NCBI GenBank assembly: GCA_902797415.1
Contig: CADBSQ010000082.1
Coordinates: forward strand, 1-11,742
Origin: an uncultured Erysipelotrichaceae bacterium
GTDB lineage: Bacteria > Bacillota_I > Bacilli_A > RF39 > UBA660
Reading direction: 5' to 3'
Length of the DNA stretch: 11,742 nucleotides
Positions within the stretch are counted from its first letter, which is position 1. Every line of letters begins with the position of its first letter. Positions 1-6,200 of this stretch are shown piece after piece. The translations under genes were made by a program, and so were the position numbers. Under the pieces are notes generated by a model, which saw only the letters and a list, made by a program, of their open reading frames with translations, ran no database searches and was not told where the DNA came from.

Positions 1-20
1 TGATTCTTACATTTTTTTAC

Positions 21-275
21 TTAGCAAAGGTTTGTATTTTCATGCTTTAATCTTGTTTTTTCTATTTTAGATTCATTAACTTCTTCTAGAGTATAATATT
101 CTTTTTCCTTCATGAGATTAAATATTTCTTTTTGTAAAGTTAAATAATCATTTAAGGCATTATTAAATACTTTTTCAACTGTTTTATTGCTTGATTCAAT
201 GTTTCCATGAAATAATATTTCACACATGTTTTTAGTTAAACTTAGTACATTATTTAATACATCTTTTTCTTCCAT
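21..275 (-). CDS. CotF-family spore coat protein
   Basis: This 84-residue protein is a small helical protein of the CotF coat family (Pfam Coat_F), structural proteins of the endospore coat. The family pattern is visible throughout: an N-terminal 'MEEKDVLNNVLSLTKNM', a second helix around residues 30-55 with the 'QKEIFNLMKEKEYY' segment, and the closing 'YTLEEVNESKIEK'. It fills about one family repeat, whereas B. subtilis CotF is longer and processed. I chose the ATG at 275 because AGGTGA lies just upstream; the GTG at 284 would place the start on the ribosome site itself. The gene begins about 9 nt after the stop of the gene at 285-458, and its ribosome site overlaps that stop, so the two are probably one operon. 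Family call is fairly sure; exact coat location is unknown. Confidence 0.8.
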   Translation of the reverse strand: MEEKDVLNNVLSLTKNMCEILFHGNIESSNKTVEKVFNNALNDYLTLQKEIFNLMKEKEYYTLEEVNESKIEKTRLKHENTNLC

Positions 276-284
276 ACTTCTCAC

Positions 285-458
285 CTACTTTAAAAGTTTA
301 TAAAAACTTGTAAAAGTTTTTTTGTTCCTTTCTAATAATTTATCTAAGTAAGTACATACATCTTCATCACATGATTCTTTTATAGATTTAACTATGCAAT
401 CTATTTGTTCTAAATGTGATAATGTATCATCTATATACATTAGTTCTTTTTCGCTCAT
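285..458 (-). CDS. Small helical protein paired with the CotF-type gene, possible coat protein
   Basis: A 57-residue, acidic, apparently all-helical protein beginning 'MSEKELMYIDDTLSHLEQ' with two cysteines (C31 and C37 by count). The ATG at 458 is preceded by a strong GGAGGG ribosome site six bases away; the longer reading from 488 would translate through that site. It lies immediately upstream of the CotF-family gene with overlapping signals. In clostridia and bacilli CotF-type genes often come in pairs of small ferritin-like helical proteins, and this one has the size and the 'ELMYIDD' style of such partners, but I cannot confirm homology by eye. Coat function is inferred mainly from its neighbour. 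Confidence 0.6.
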   Translation of the reverse strand: MSEKELMYIDDTLSHLEQIDCIVKSIKESCDEDVCTYLDKLLERNKKTFTSFYKLLK

Positions 459-490
459 ATTATTCCCTCCACTATTATTATGAATCAATT

Positions 491-527
491 AAAAAAAAAT
501 ATACAAGAAACTAAATATTTCTTGTAT
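491..527 (-). terminator. Rho-independent terminator of the 511-1308 gene
   Basis: A perfect 10-bp inverted repeat (501-510 with 518-527, loop 511-517) is followed on the minus strand by A and nine T residues (A run at 491-499). The 5' arm is made of the final codons of the 511-1308 gene, whose TAG stop lies in the loop. Confidence 0.85.
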
Positions 528-1308
528 GTTTTTGTACATGATCAGGTTCTTCGATATCCATTAATTCAAGTTCTGTTTCATCATACATTTCTTTATGCGA
601 GAAAAATTCACAAAGGCATTCATGACAATCTTCATCAAAAAATCTACATCTATAACTTACAGAATCAATTTCTTCTCCTGGAGCACACAAGTCTAATTCT
701 TCGCATTCAAAAACCATTTCCAAAGGAGTAATTTTCCCTTCTGCATGGATTTGTTCTATTTTATCTTCTGTAAAAGAACGGTAAAATGCTTCTACTTTCT
801 TCTTAATTATGATATGTTCACATAAACCTTTGAGGGCAATTACTTTTCCGGTTTTAGTCTTCGCATAAATAGCACTGTTAATAAGTTCATCTTCGATGTC
901 ATCTAGATACATTAAAAAGAACTTCCTATATTCATCATAACTATTAAAGATATATACTTCATTTTTATTAACATCTCTAACCTCCATACCCATTTTTGTA
1001 TTTGGTTTAAATACTTCTTGATGTAGCGTTCTTTTCAAACCCATTGTATGTAAGAGAAATCTTGTCATAAAGTCGACTCTTTGACTTTTTTTTAGATTTT
1101 TTTCATATGCTTTATTTGCTTCTTGTCCGATATCTATTACCTCTTTAACCTTATCTTCATGTCTTCTTTTGTTTTCTTCTATGGTCTCACCTGCTATGAA
1201 GAAACCATTTGGTGTTTGTATTTTTTTACCCTTGGGAACCCTTGCAAATGTAGGACCATCTCCTCCACCCCTCATTACAACAGTTGTATCTTTTTTATTT
1301 TTTTCCAT
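511..1308 (-). CDS. Unrecognised protein with a C-terminal Cys/His cluster
   Basis: I do not recognise this 265-residue soluble protein. It has no membrane segment or signal peptide. The N-terminus has a glycine-rich stretch ('VVMRGGGDGPTFARVPKG', about residues 10-27), followed by a charged helical region (about 40-80) and a middle domain. Near the C-terminus six cysteines fall within about 32 residues (about C202, C208, C221, C228, C231, C233) with His229 and His238 nearby, in the arrangement C-x5-C-x12-C-x6-C-x2-C-x-C, which could bind a metal; the tail is acidic. The ATG at 1308 has GGAGGG five bases upstream; the TTG at 1311 is less likely. It has its own strong vegetative promoter and a terminator, so it is a single-gene unit between tRNA-His and the coat genes. 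Function unknown. Confidence 0.85.
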   Translation of the reverse strand: MEKNKKDTTVVMRGGGDGPTFARVPKGKKIQTPNGFFIAGETIEENKRRHEDKVKEVIDIGQEANKAYEKNLKKSQRVDFMTRFLLHTMGLKRTLHQEVFKPNTKMGMEVRDVNKNEVYIFNSYDEYRKFFLMYLDDIEDELINSAIYAKTKTGKVIALKGLCEHIIIKKKVEAFYRSFTEDKIEQIHAEGKITPLEMVFECEELDLCAPGEEIDSVSYRCRFFDEDCHECLCEFFSHKEMYDETELELMDIEEPDHVQKHTRNI

Positions 1309-1331
1309 CAAAACCCTCCAAATATGAACCT

Positions 1332-1359
1332 ATTATAACATTTTTTTATTTTTTGGCAA
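1332..1359 (-). promoter_or_regulatory. Sigma-A promoter for the 511-1308 gene
   Basis: On the minus strand TTGCCA (1354-1359) is separated by 16 bp from TATAAT (1332-1337), and a TG one base before the -10 makes it an extended -10. Predicted transcription start is near 1325, giving a leader of only about 17 nt before the ATG at 1308. Confidence 0.8.
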
Positions 1360-1360
1360 T

Positions 1361-1382
1361 AAAAAAAACGATTAATCAATCG
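1361..1382 (-). terminator. Terminator of tRNA-His
   Basis: On the minus strand a short hairpin (CGATT / AATCG, 1369-1382, four-base loop) is followed by eight T residues (A run 1361-1368). It begins about 18 nt past the CCA end of the tRNA. Confidence 0.7.
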
Positions 1383-1399
1383 CACTAAATTTTATAATA

Positions 1400-1476
1400 T
1401 GGGGCGAAATGTGGGGATCGAACCCACGCGTACTGGAGCCACAATCCAGCGTGTTAACCACTTCACCAATTCCGCC
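1400..1476 (-). tRNA. tRNA-His (anticodon GTG)
   Basis: A complete cloverleaf can be folded on the minus strand. The acceptor stem has eight pairs including the extra G-1 (1476) opposite C73 (1403), the identity mark of tRNA-His. The anticodon stem CTGGA/TCCAG closes a loop TTGTGGC holding the anticodon GTG (1440-1442). The T arm is GTGGG-TTCGATC-CCCAC and the CCA end is encoded (1400-1402). It decodes CAC and CAT codons. It stands alone, with its own promoter and terminator, rather than in a tRNA cluster. Confidence 0.97.
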
Positions 1477-1487
1477 ATGACAAGAGT

Positions 1488-1516
1488 ATAATACATTATT
1501 TTTAAAAAAAAAGCAA
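1488..1516 (-). promoter_or_regulatory. Probable promoter of tRNA-His
   Basis: On the minus strand TTGCTT (1511-1516) is 17 bp from TATTAT (1488-1493), which predicts transcription starting a few bases before the tRNA 5' end at 1476. The -35 is imperfect, but the spacing and position fit. Confidence 0.6.
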
Positions 1517-1546
1517 GTTTAACTATAAAAAATTAAAAATATATAG

Positions 1547-1552
1547 TATAAT
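1547..1552 (+). promoter_or_regulatory. -10 box (TATAAT) for the 1572-1757 gene
   Basis: A perfect TATAAT lies 20 nt upstream of the ATG at 1572, a distance shared with other promoters in this window. I see no convincing -35 at normal spacing. Confidence 0.45.
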
Positions 1553-1571
1553 CTACATAGGATGTGATAAT

Positions 1572-1757
1572 ATGAAAACAATTAAAAAAATCGGAGATTT
1601 CATTGCAAATCTATGGAATGCTTACTCTGAATTCATACATAGTATATTTCCAAACGAATTAGGTGATTTTGCTGAATATATTGTTGCCATTGTTGTTGCG
1701 GTAATAGTTGTAAAAATAGTTTCATCAATTGCATTTAGAACTAAATCTAATGGATAA
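1572..1757 (+). CDS. Small single-pass membrane protein, unknown function
   Basis: A 61-residue protein with a basic N-terminus ('MKTIKKIGDFIANLW'), a short amphipathic part and one strongly hydrophobic segment at about residues 36-54 (rich in Val, Ile, Ala), ending in a short basic tail. It is probably anchored in the cytoplasmic membrane. The ATG is preceded by AGGATGTGAT and a nearby TATAAT, which supports real expression. The last 11 bases overlap the 3' end of the opposing gene at 1747-2061. I do not recognise a family. Confidence 0.65.
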   Translation: MKTIKKIGDFIANLWNAYSEFIHSIFPNELGDFAEYIVAIVVAVIVVKIVSSIAFRTKSNG

Positions 1758-2061
1758 GATAAACTTTTGTTATTTTTACCCCCTTGACTTTTAGTTCGTT
1801 TTTTAAATCAATATCATCTATTGTATCTAAATATTTCATTTCAAAATTATAAATAATATCTTTTAAAGATTCACCATTTATATAATCACAAAAATCATAT
1901 GAGCATATGATTTTTATTTTATGTTCTAGTTTTTTTTCTTTTATTTTGTATTCAAAGTTTAAAGTATTCACATCATTTAAAACTATCCCATCAGATTTAG
2001 ATTTTACATTTATACTTATGACTAATAAAAATATTATTAAAACCATGAATACTTTTTTCAT
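1747..2061 (-). CDS. Small exported protein, unknown function
   Basis: This 104-residue protein starts with a classic export signal: 'MKK', a hydrophobic run at about residues 4-18, then a polar region. The mature part is lysine-rich and mixed alpha/beta in appearance, with a cysteine pair in 'IICSYDFCDY' (about residues 52 and 57) that could form a disulphide once outside. There is no lipobox, so it is either secreted or held by the uncleaved signal. GGTGAT precedes the ATG closely. It lies directly downstream of the CotY/Z-type coat gene on the same strand, but a terminator separates them; an upstream CATAATAAT box may be a mother-cell promoter. It converges on, and overlaps by 11 bp, the small membrane protein gene. 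A sporulation role is only a guess from position. Confidence 0.65.
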   Translation of the reverse strand: MKKVFMVLIIFLLVISINVKSKSDGIVLNDVNTLNFEYKIKEKKLEHKIKIICSYDFCDYINGESLKDIIYNFEMKYLDTIDDIDLKNELKVKGVKITKVYLIH

Positions 2062-2092
2062 TTTATCACCATAATTATTATGATCAAAAATT

Positions 2093-2117
2093 AAAAAAGA
2101 ATGCCTATAAGCATTCT
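2093..2117 (-). terminator. Terminator of the CotY/Z-type gene
   Basis: Perfect 7-bp stem AGAATGC/GCATTCT (2098-2104 with 2111-2117) with a six-base loop containing the TAG stop, followed on the minus strand by a T tract (A run from 2093). Confidence 0.8.
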
Positions 2118-2533
2118 ACACAAGTATCATTTAAACATCTAAGTGCACATAAACAATTTAAATTTATTGTAAAAAAACTATTTGTACTAACATAAGGATA
2201 TATGCTTGTTGTATCATCATTTTCCGCGAGTACTCTAAACGTTGCTGCACCGTTTTCTATTTTTTCTACCCTGAATACGCTTGAGCATGTATTTTCATCA
2301 TCACATGATATAACTTCTTTACTAGTAGGCATTGCAAGTGGTACACCATTTGAACCACATAAATAGAGAACTACTGGTCTAGTGTTACAAACACAGGAAA
2401 TTTCTGCGCATCCTAAAACAGGTCTATCACATGTATCGATTGAATTTAAAGGACAAGATGCATTTTGTTGTAAAACACAAATCACTTCTAAAACTTCACT
2501 TAAACCACTTGTGCTTGAATTATTATTACACAT
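2105..2533 (-). CDS. CotY/CotZ-family spore coat (crust) protein
   Basis: A 142-residue, cysteine-rich protein of the CotY/CotZ/ExsY family (Pfam Spore-coat_CotZ), which assembles into disulphide-linked sheets on the outer spore surface. The family signature is clear near the C-terminus, 'TNSFFTINLNCLCALRCL' (about residues 117-134), close to the 'T.SC..VDLNCFC.IQCL' of B. subtilis CotY/CotZ. Earlier conserved parts are also present: 'CVCNTRPVVLYLCGSNG' (about 47-63) and 'SSVFRVEKIENGAATFRVL' (about 84-102). Fifteen cysteines are spread along the chain. The length fits the family (about 140-160). The start has GGGTGAT upstream, and a sigma-K-type promoter lies before it, matching late mother-cell expression. 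It has its own terminator. Family assignment is firm; I cannot separate CotY from CotZ. Confidence 0.9.
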   Translation of the reverse strand: MCNNNSSTSGLSEVLEVICVLQQNASCPLNSIDTCDRPVLGCAEISCVCNTRPVVLYLCGSNGVPLAMPTSKEVISCDDENTCSSVFRVEKIENGAATFRVLAENDDTTSIYPYVSTNSFFTINLNCLCALRCLNDTCVECL

Positions 2534-2561
2534 AATATCACCCTTTCATATCTTTCATTAA

Positions 2562-2589
2562 TAATTTATGTGAAATTAAAAATAATGTT
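2562..2589 (-). promoter_or_regulatory. Sigma-K-type promoter of the CotY/Z-type gene
   Basis: On the minus strand the -35 AACA (2586-2589) is followed, 16 bp after its AC, by CATAAATTA (2562-2570), an exact match to the B. subtilis sigma-K pattern mACm / CATAnnnTA. Predicted start is near 2555, ahead of the GGGTGAT ribosome site. Match to a late spore coat gene raises confidence. Confidence 0.65.
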
Positions 2590-2628
2590 CTTTTGAAAAT
2601 TTTTGTATCTTTTTTTTTAAAAAAGTTG

Positions 2629-2634
2629 TATAAT
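2629..2634 (+). promoter_or_regulatory. -10 box (TATAAT) for the EIIB-like gene
   Basis: TATAAT lies 18 nt upstream of the ATG at 2652. The best -35 candidate, TTGTAT at 2603-2608, has a 20-bp spacer, longer than usual. Confidence 0.45.
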
Positions 2635-2651
2635 TTGTATAGGTGATTTTA

Positions 2652-2963
2652 ATGAACATAGATTATTTGATTATTGCAGCAGTGCTAATTATAATACTGC
2701 TTATTATTTTCAAAGTCACGAAAAAAGGTTTCGATGAGGAAATGAATAAGTTAGTAGCATACCTAGGTGGAAAAGATAATATAATTGATTGTGTTATGAG
2801 CAAATCAAGGTTTAAAGTTACGCTAAAAGATACTAGTAAAGCTAATAAAGAAGGAATTCAAAAATTAGGTGCTAAAGGAATTGTTGAAATAGATAATCAG
2901 TTAAAAATAATTTTTGATAAAAATTCTAGAACTTTAAAAAAGTACATAAAAGATATGCATTAA
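2652..2963 (+). CDS. Membrane-anchored PTS EIIB-like protein lacking the catalytic cysteine
   Basis: This 103-residue protein joins one N-terminal membrane helix (about residues 5-22) to a cytoplasmic domain resembling the EIIB domain of glucose-family phosphotransferase systems (Pfam PTS_EIIB). The family landmarks are 'LVAYLGGKDNI' (34-44), the strand 'SRFKVTLKD' (52-60), 'IQKLGAKGIVEIDNQLKIIF' in two parts (69-88) and a final helix. In active EIIB domains a Cys accepts phosphate in the 'DACITRLRV' segment; the aligned residue here is Ser50, so sugar phosphorylation is unlikely. A Cys lies nearby at 47 but three residues off. No EIIC or EIIA gene is adjacent. The ATG at 2652 has AGGTGA upstream, whereas the GTG at 2643 is inside that site. 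A sensory or structural role is possible but unproven. Confidence 0.75.
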   Translation: MNIDYLIIAAVLIIILLIIFKVTKKGFDEEMNKLVAYLGGKDNIIDCVMSKSRFKVTLKDTSKANKEGIQKLGAKGIVEIDNQLKIIFDKNSRTLKKYIKDMH

Positions 2964-2989
2964 AATCAAATTTTAATGCTTTTTATTTT
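2957..2989 (+). terminator. Terminator of the EIIB-like gene
   Basis: Perfect 10-bp stem (2957-2966 with 2970-2979), three-base loop, then TTTTTATTTT. It includes the stop codon of the EIIB-like gene and sits only about 15 nt before the start of the polymerase gene, so the latter probably depends on read-through or on a promoter inside the upstream gene. Confidence 0.85.
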
Positions 2990-3004
2990 GAAGGAGGTTT
3001 TTAA

Positions 3005-4270
3005 ATGGATTATACAAATTTACCAAAAAGAAACATACTAGCTATTGATATAAAAAGTTTCTTTGCTTCCTGTGAATGTATTGAACGAGGATTAGATCCA
3101 TTTAAGTATCCTTTAGTAGTTGCTAATCCTAAAAGAAATGGATCAATTACTTTAGCAGTTACCCCCTTTTTAAAAGAGCAAGGTGTCCCATCTAGAACTA
3201 GACTATACAAAATACCAAAAAATATTAAATATAAAATAGTCCCTCCTAGAATGAGCTTATATGTAAAAAAAAGCAAAGAAGTAGTTGGTATCTATCAGTC
3301 TTTTATAAGTATCGATGATATTCATATTTATTCTATAGATGAATGCTTTTTGGACGTTACAGATTATTTAAAGATGTATAAAAAGACTGATTTAGATTTA
3401 GCTAAAGAAATAATTAAAACCGTTAAAGAAAAAACCGGACTAACTGTTACATGTGGTATAGGTCCCAATATATTAATTGCTAAAGTAGCTATGGATATAG
3501 AAGCTAAAAAAAGCAAAGATTTCATTGCTAAATGGACTTATGATGACATAGAATCTAAATTTTTTCCAATCACTCCCTTATCTAAATTTTGGGGTATCGG
3601 AAAGCGAATGGAAAGAAACTTAAACCTATTAAAGATATATTCTATTAAAGACTTAGCATATTATGACAAGTCTAAACTTATTAAAAAGTTTGGTATTATG
3701 GGTGAAGAATTATATAATCATGCTTGGGGTATAGACTTAAGCCTAATAAGTGATTTCAAAAACCATAAAACAAAAGATAAGTCTATCGGACAAAGTCAAG
3801 TTTTATTTAAAGATTATAACGATGAAAATATTAAAATTATAATTAAAGAAATGGTTTATAATTTAGCAGAACGTCTTCGAAGAAATCATAAAAATACAAC
3901 AGTAGTATCCCTTGGTATTAGATATTCTAAAAACTATGGTGGAGGATTTTATCATTCTAGAAAGTTAGACTCTTCTACTCATAATATTGAAATAATTTAT
4001 AAAATGTGTTTGTCTATATTTAACAATTATTATGATGATGCCCCTATTAGAAGTGTTAGTATAAGTTTAGGTGGATTGGTTGATAATAATATTGAGCAGC
4101 TTAGTCTTTTTGAGGATTATAAAGAAAAAGTAAAGACAGATAGTACTTTACAAGCAGTTGATAGCATCAAAAAGAAATATGGTAAAAACAGTATCATAAA
4201 AGCGTCCAATCTACTTAAAGATTCCACTGCTATAGAAAGAAATAAAAAGTTAGGTGGTCATAACAAATGA
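3005..4270 (+). CDS. uvrX: Y-family DNA polymerase, UvrX/YqjW type (translesion synthesis)
   Basis: A complete 421-residue DNA polymerase of the Y family (UmuC/DinB superfamily), closest in style to B. subtilis UvrX and YqjW, which copy past damaged bases. Catalytic residues are visible: Asp15 in 'AIDIKSFFASCEC' and Asp112-Glu113 in 'YSIDECFLDVT'. Phe20 sits at the steric-gate position that excludes ribonucleotides. The palm motif 'TCGIGPNILIAKVAMD' (149-164) and helix-hairpin segment 'FWGIGKRMERNL' (195-206) follow. The little-finger region ends in a sliding-clamp binding motif QLSLF (365-369) and the UvrX-like tail 'ERNKKLGGHNK'. A strong GGAGG ribosome site precedes the ATG. Its TGA stop overlaps the start of the yolD-like gene (ATGA), the arrangement seen with uvrX-yolD on SP-beta and similar elements. 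I see no LexA box. The gene symbol denotes family type, not proven orthology. Confidence 0.92.
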   Translation: MDYTNLPKRNILAIDIKSFFASCECIERGLDPFKYPLVVANPKRNGSITLAVTPFLKEQGVPSRTRLYKIPKNIKYKIVPPRMSLYVKKSKEVVGIYQSFISIDDIHIYSIDECFLDVTDYLKMYKKTDLDLAKEIIKTVKEKTGLTVTCGIGPNILIAKVAMDIEAKKSKDFIAKWTYDDIESKFFPITPLSKFWGIGKRMERNLNLLKIYSIKDLAYYDKSKLIKKFGIMGEELYNHAWGIDLSLISDFKNHKTKDKSIGQSQVLFKDYNDENIKIIIKEMVYNLAERLRRNHKNTTVVSLGIRYSKNYGGGFYHSRKLDSSTHNIEIIYKMCLSIFNNYYDDAPIRSVSISLGGLVDNNIEQLSLFEDYKEKVKTDSTLQAVDSIKKKYGKNSIIKASNLLKDSTAIERNKKLGGHNK

Positions 4271-4569
4271 GAGACAGAGGCATGAAAAAATGGAAACCAT
4301 TCAATGCAGTGGTTCCCTCTTCATATCTTAAAAACCAAGAAACTTTACCAGTTCCATCCTTAAGTGAAAATGAAATACTAGAATGTGAGGAACTATTAAA
4401 AAAAAGTTTATATACAAAAATCAAACTAAAAATAACATTCCTTTACAATAATAAAAAACTATGTAAAGAAAAAACTGTGAAAAGAATAAACAATGTAAAT
4501 AAAAACATTTACTTTACAGATAATTCTTATATTAATTTTAGACAGATTTATAAAGTAGAAAAAAAATAA
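4267..4569 (+). CDS. YolD-like protein coupled to the UvrX-type polymerase
   Basis: A 100-residue protein of the YolD-like family (Pfam YolD), which commonly accompanies UvrX-type polymerases and is thought to modulate them. The hallmark start 'MRDRGMKKWKPFNAVVP' (residues 1-17) matches the family's 'RDRG..KW..M..PE' opening, and the C-terminal half looks like the small beta-rich domain, with 'IKLKITFLYNNKK' (about 52-64) and 'YINFRQIYKVEKK' at the end replacing the usual 'IPFEDIIDIE'. Its ATG lies in the last codons of the polymerase gene (ATGA overlap), so translation is coupled. The stop codon is part of a terminator stem shared with the convergent YtxH-like gene. Confidence 0.85.
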   Translation: MRDRGMKKWKPFNAVVPSSYLKNQETLPVPSLSENEILECEELLKKSLYTKIKLKITFLYNNKKLCKEKTVKRINNVNKNIYFTDNSYINFRQIYKVEKK

Positions 4570-4594
4570 CGATATTATTTACCGTTATTTTTTT
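4561..4594. terminator. Bidirectional terminator between the yolD-like and ytxH-like genes
   Basis: An 11-bp stem (4561-4571 with 4583-4594) with an 11-base loop has an A run on one side and a T run on the other, so it works on both strands. Only five bases separate the two genes, so it is built from the last codons and stops of both. Confidence 0.8.
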
Positions 4595-4991
4595 TAGTGT
4601 TTTTTGTAGAATCACTACTTATATCTTTAATAAAGTTTTCAACACTTGTTTTAAGTTCTGAAGCATATTTTTCAATAATAGGTTTGCCCTGTTTAACAGC
4701 TTCCTTATATATTTCATTAGCTTTTTTAATAATAACTTTACCTTTTTCAGTAGCTATTTGACTTACTTTTTCAGAATCTAATGTTTTAAATTCCTTTTCT
4801 AAATCTTCCAACTTTTTTTGGAGATTATCTTTTACTTCATCAACATCAATTTTTTTAATTTCATCCATTAAATTTTGTGAAGCATTTTTAACTTTTTCTC
4901 TTGTTTTATCACCTTTCTCTGGGGCTAGTAGAAAACCTAATCCTACTCCAAGAGCAGCCCCTGTTAAAAATTTTTTAAAACCTTTACTCAT
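4575..4991 (-). CDS. YtxH-like membrane-anchored protein
   Basis: This 138-residue protein resembles the YtxH family (Pfam YtxH): a basic 'MSKGFKKF', then one glycine- and alanine-rich membrane helix (about residues 9-24) ending in the signature 'GFLLAPEKGDKTREK', followed by a long, lysine- and glutamate-rich helical region suited to a coiled coil (about 35-120) and a polar Asn/Lys tail. In B. subtilis YtxH is a general-stress protein of uncertain function. The ATG at 4991 has AGAGGA eight bases upstream; the ATG at 4997 is too close to it. The start overlaps the end of the YtxG/DUF948-like gene, so it is the last gene of a coupled four-gene operon. No catalytic residues are expected or seen. 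Confidence 0.8.
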   Translation of the reverse strand: MSKGFKKFLTGAALGVGLGFLLAPEKGDKTREKVKNASQNLMDEIKKIDVDEVKDNLQKKLEDLEKEFKTLDSEKVSQIATEKGKVIIKKANEIYKEAVKQGKPIIEKYASELKTSVENFIKDISSDSTKNTKKNNGK

Positions 4992-5277
4992 AATCATCTT
5001 CCTCTCTATTATTATTTTTTTTCTTTAAAACTCTTTTTACTATTTTACTACCTAAATCAGTAGCTCGAGCAGTAAATCCTTCTACCTTATTAGTAGTAAA
5101 ATCTATGATGTTAAAAAGTCCATTTAAAGAGTTAACCTTTGTTTCAACATTATCGAGTACATTGTTAGCTCTATCAATTAACTCTATTAACCTCATCCCT
5201 AATATTATACCTATAATTATTAAAATTATTAATAAAAAATATATACATATCGGTAAAAAAGATTGTAAAAATAGCAT
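4984..5277 (-). CDS. YtxG/DUF948-like membrane protein
   Basis: A 97-residue protein with one N-terminal membrane helix (about residues 6-27), then an amphipathic helical segment ('IELIDRANNVLDNVETKVNS' begins near 31) with evenly spaced hydrophobic residues, and a highly charged tail (Lys-rich, then Asp/Glu). This layout and its place directly before a YtxH-like gene resemble YtxG (DUF948) of B. subtilis, where ytxG and ytxH are also adjacent. The start overlaps the stop of the upstream gene in TAATG, and the GGAGG ribosome site lies inside the upstream gene's last codons, so translation is coupled. The family call rests on topology and context more than on a sharp motif. Confidence 0.65.
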   Translation of the reverse strand: MLFLQSFLPICIYFLLIILIIIGIILGMRLIELIDRANNVLDNVETKVNSLNGLFNIIDFTTNKVEGFTARATDLGSKIVKRVLKKKNNNREEDDYE

Positions 5278-6185
5278 TATTTTCCTCCTTCATAAAGTGA
5301 ATCGATTAAATCAAATAAATCGTCTGTATCTTCATTGACAGGTTTTTCTTTTGGTTTTTCCTTTTTGGCTTTTGGTGTATTTTCTGTTTTTTCTATAATT
5401 GGTGTATCTTCTTCAACCAAAAGATCATCTATACTTATACCATCGTTTCCTACGCTCTCTTTTATATCATCGGCCTCATCTATTGAATTAATAATTTCAT
5501 CACTCTGTTTAGAAATGGTTATATTAACTTCCTCTTCTATAGTTCCATAAGCTTTTTTTCTAACCTCATCTAAATTAGGTTTATTATCAAAACTTGATCT
5601 AGTAAAGCTCCGTTCTTCCCTAGAAACTATATCATCCTTAGTATAGTTCTCATTTAAAATTCCATACACAGGAGATATAATTGGTGATAGAGAAAATGGC
5701 TTTTTTTCTTCCTTACCATGAGCATAATTAGAATATCTAGGACTTTCATTTCTTCTTATATCACGCTTGTATTCTTTTGGTTCTTCACTTCTAGTTGTTC
5801 TTGGTGAAAACGAACCACTAACTGGTGAAACTTCCCTTTTGTTATCCACTATTTCTAGTTCATCATCATCAAAAACAGGAAAAGTAAATGAGCTTGTTCT
5901 AACCTCTTCATCAGCTTCTTCCTTAAGTTTTGGCATATCAAACAGTGTATCTGAAAACTTTGGTGTTTCTTCTACCTCTTTCATTTGAACACGTGATACA
6001 GGTTTTTCCTCATCTTCTATTTTTGTGACTTTAATTTCCTCTGTATTATGATTTGTTTTTTCTATTCTAGGAACTTTTTTCCTTTTTTTAGGTTTAACGT
6101 CTTCAAAATCGTCATCACCTATAATAGGAATCTCTACAGTTTCTTCATCAAACAAAATATCCTTTAATTTATCCATTAATCCCAA
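5277..6185 (-). CDS. Large disordered acidic protein of the envelope operon, unknown function
   Basis: A 302-residue protein with no membrane segment or obvious folded domain. It is low in hydrophobic residues and rich in Glu, Asp, Lys, Ser and Pro, so probably mostly disordered. Three islands look conserved in kind: the N-terminal 'MGLMDKLKDILFDEE' (short amphipathic helix, possible membrane or partner contact), a central 'FSLSPIISPVYGILNENY' (about residues 163-180), and the extreme C-terminal 'DDLFDLIDSLYEGG'. Such islands look like docking motifs on a scaffold, perhaps at the membrane with the lipoprotein and YtxGH-like partners, but this is inference. I chose the TTG start at 6185 because GGGAAGTGAT lies about nine bases upstream; the ATG at 6176 would be too far from it. 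The end overlaps the next gene in TAATG. Confidence 0.75.
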   Translation of the reverse strand: MGLMDKLKDILFDEETVEIPIIGDDDFEDVKPKKRKKVPRIEKTNHNTEEIKVTKIEDEEKPVSRVQMKEVEETPKFSDTLFDMPKLKEEADEEVRTSSFTFPVFDDDELEIVDNKREVSPVSGSFSPRTTRSEEPKEYKRDIRRNESPRYSNYAHGKEEKKPFSLSPIISPVYGILNENYTKDDIVSREERSFTRSSFDNKPNLDEVRKKAYGTIEEEVNITISKQSDEIINSIDEADDIKESVGNDGISIDDLLVEEDTPIIEKTENTPKAKKEKPKEKPVNEDTDDLFDLIDSLYEGGK

Positions 6186-6200
6186 ATTTAATCACTTCCC

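Noticed and set aside
480..731. Plus-strand open frame opposite the 511-1308 gene, and similar plus-strand frames at 1123, 5105, 5335, 5767, 10239, 10589, 10853, 11213 and 11411
   Set aside because: They lie opposite well-supported genes, lack ribosome sites and have low-complexity content that mirrors the real coding strand.
2980..3004. LexA (SOS) box before the uvrX-like gene
   Set aside because: No GAAC-N4-GTTC-type palindrome is visible; the space holds only a terminator tail and the ribosome site.
3010..3276. Minus-strand frames inside the polymerase and yolD-like genes (3010-3276, 4230-4424)
   Set aside because: Antisense shadows of clearly conserved genes.
4267..4270. TGA read as tryptophan, as in Mycoplasma-type code
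   Set aside because: TGA ends the uvrX-like and flippase genes exactly where family length predicts, and tryptophan is TGG throughout.
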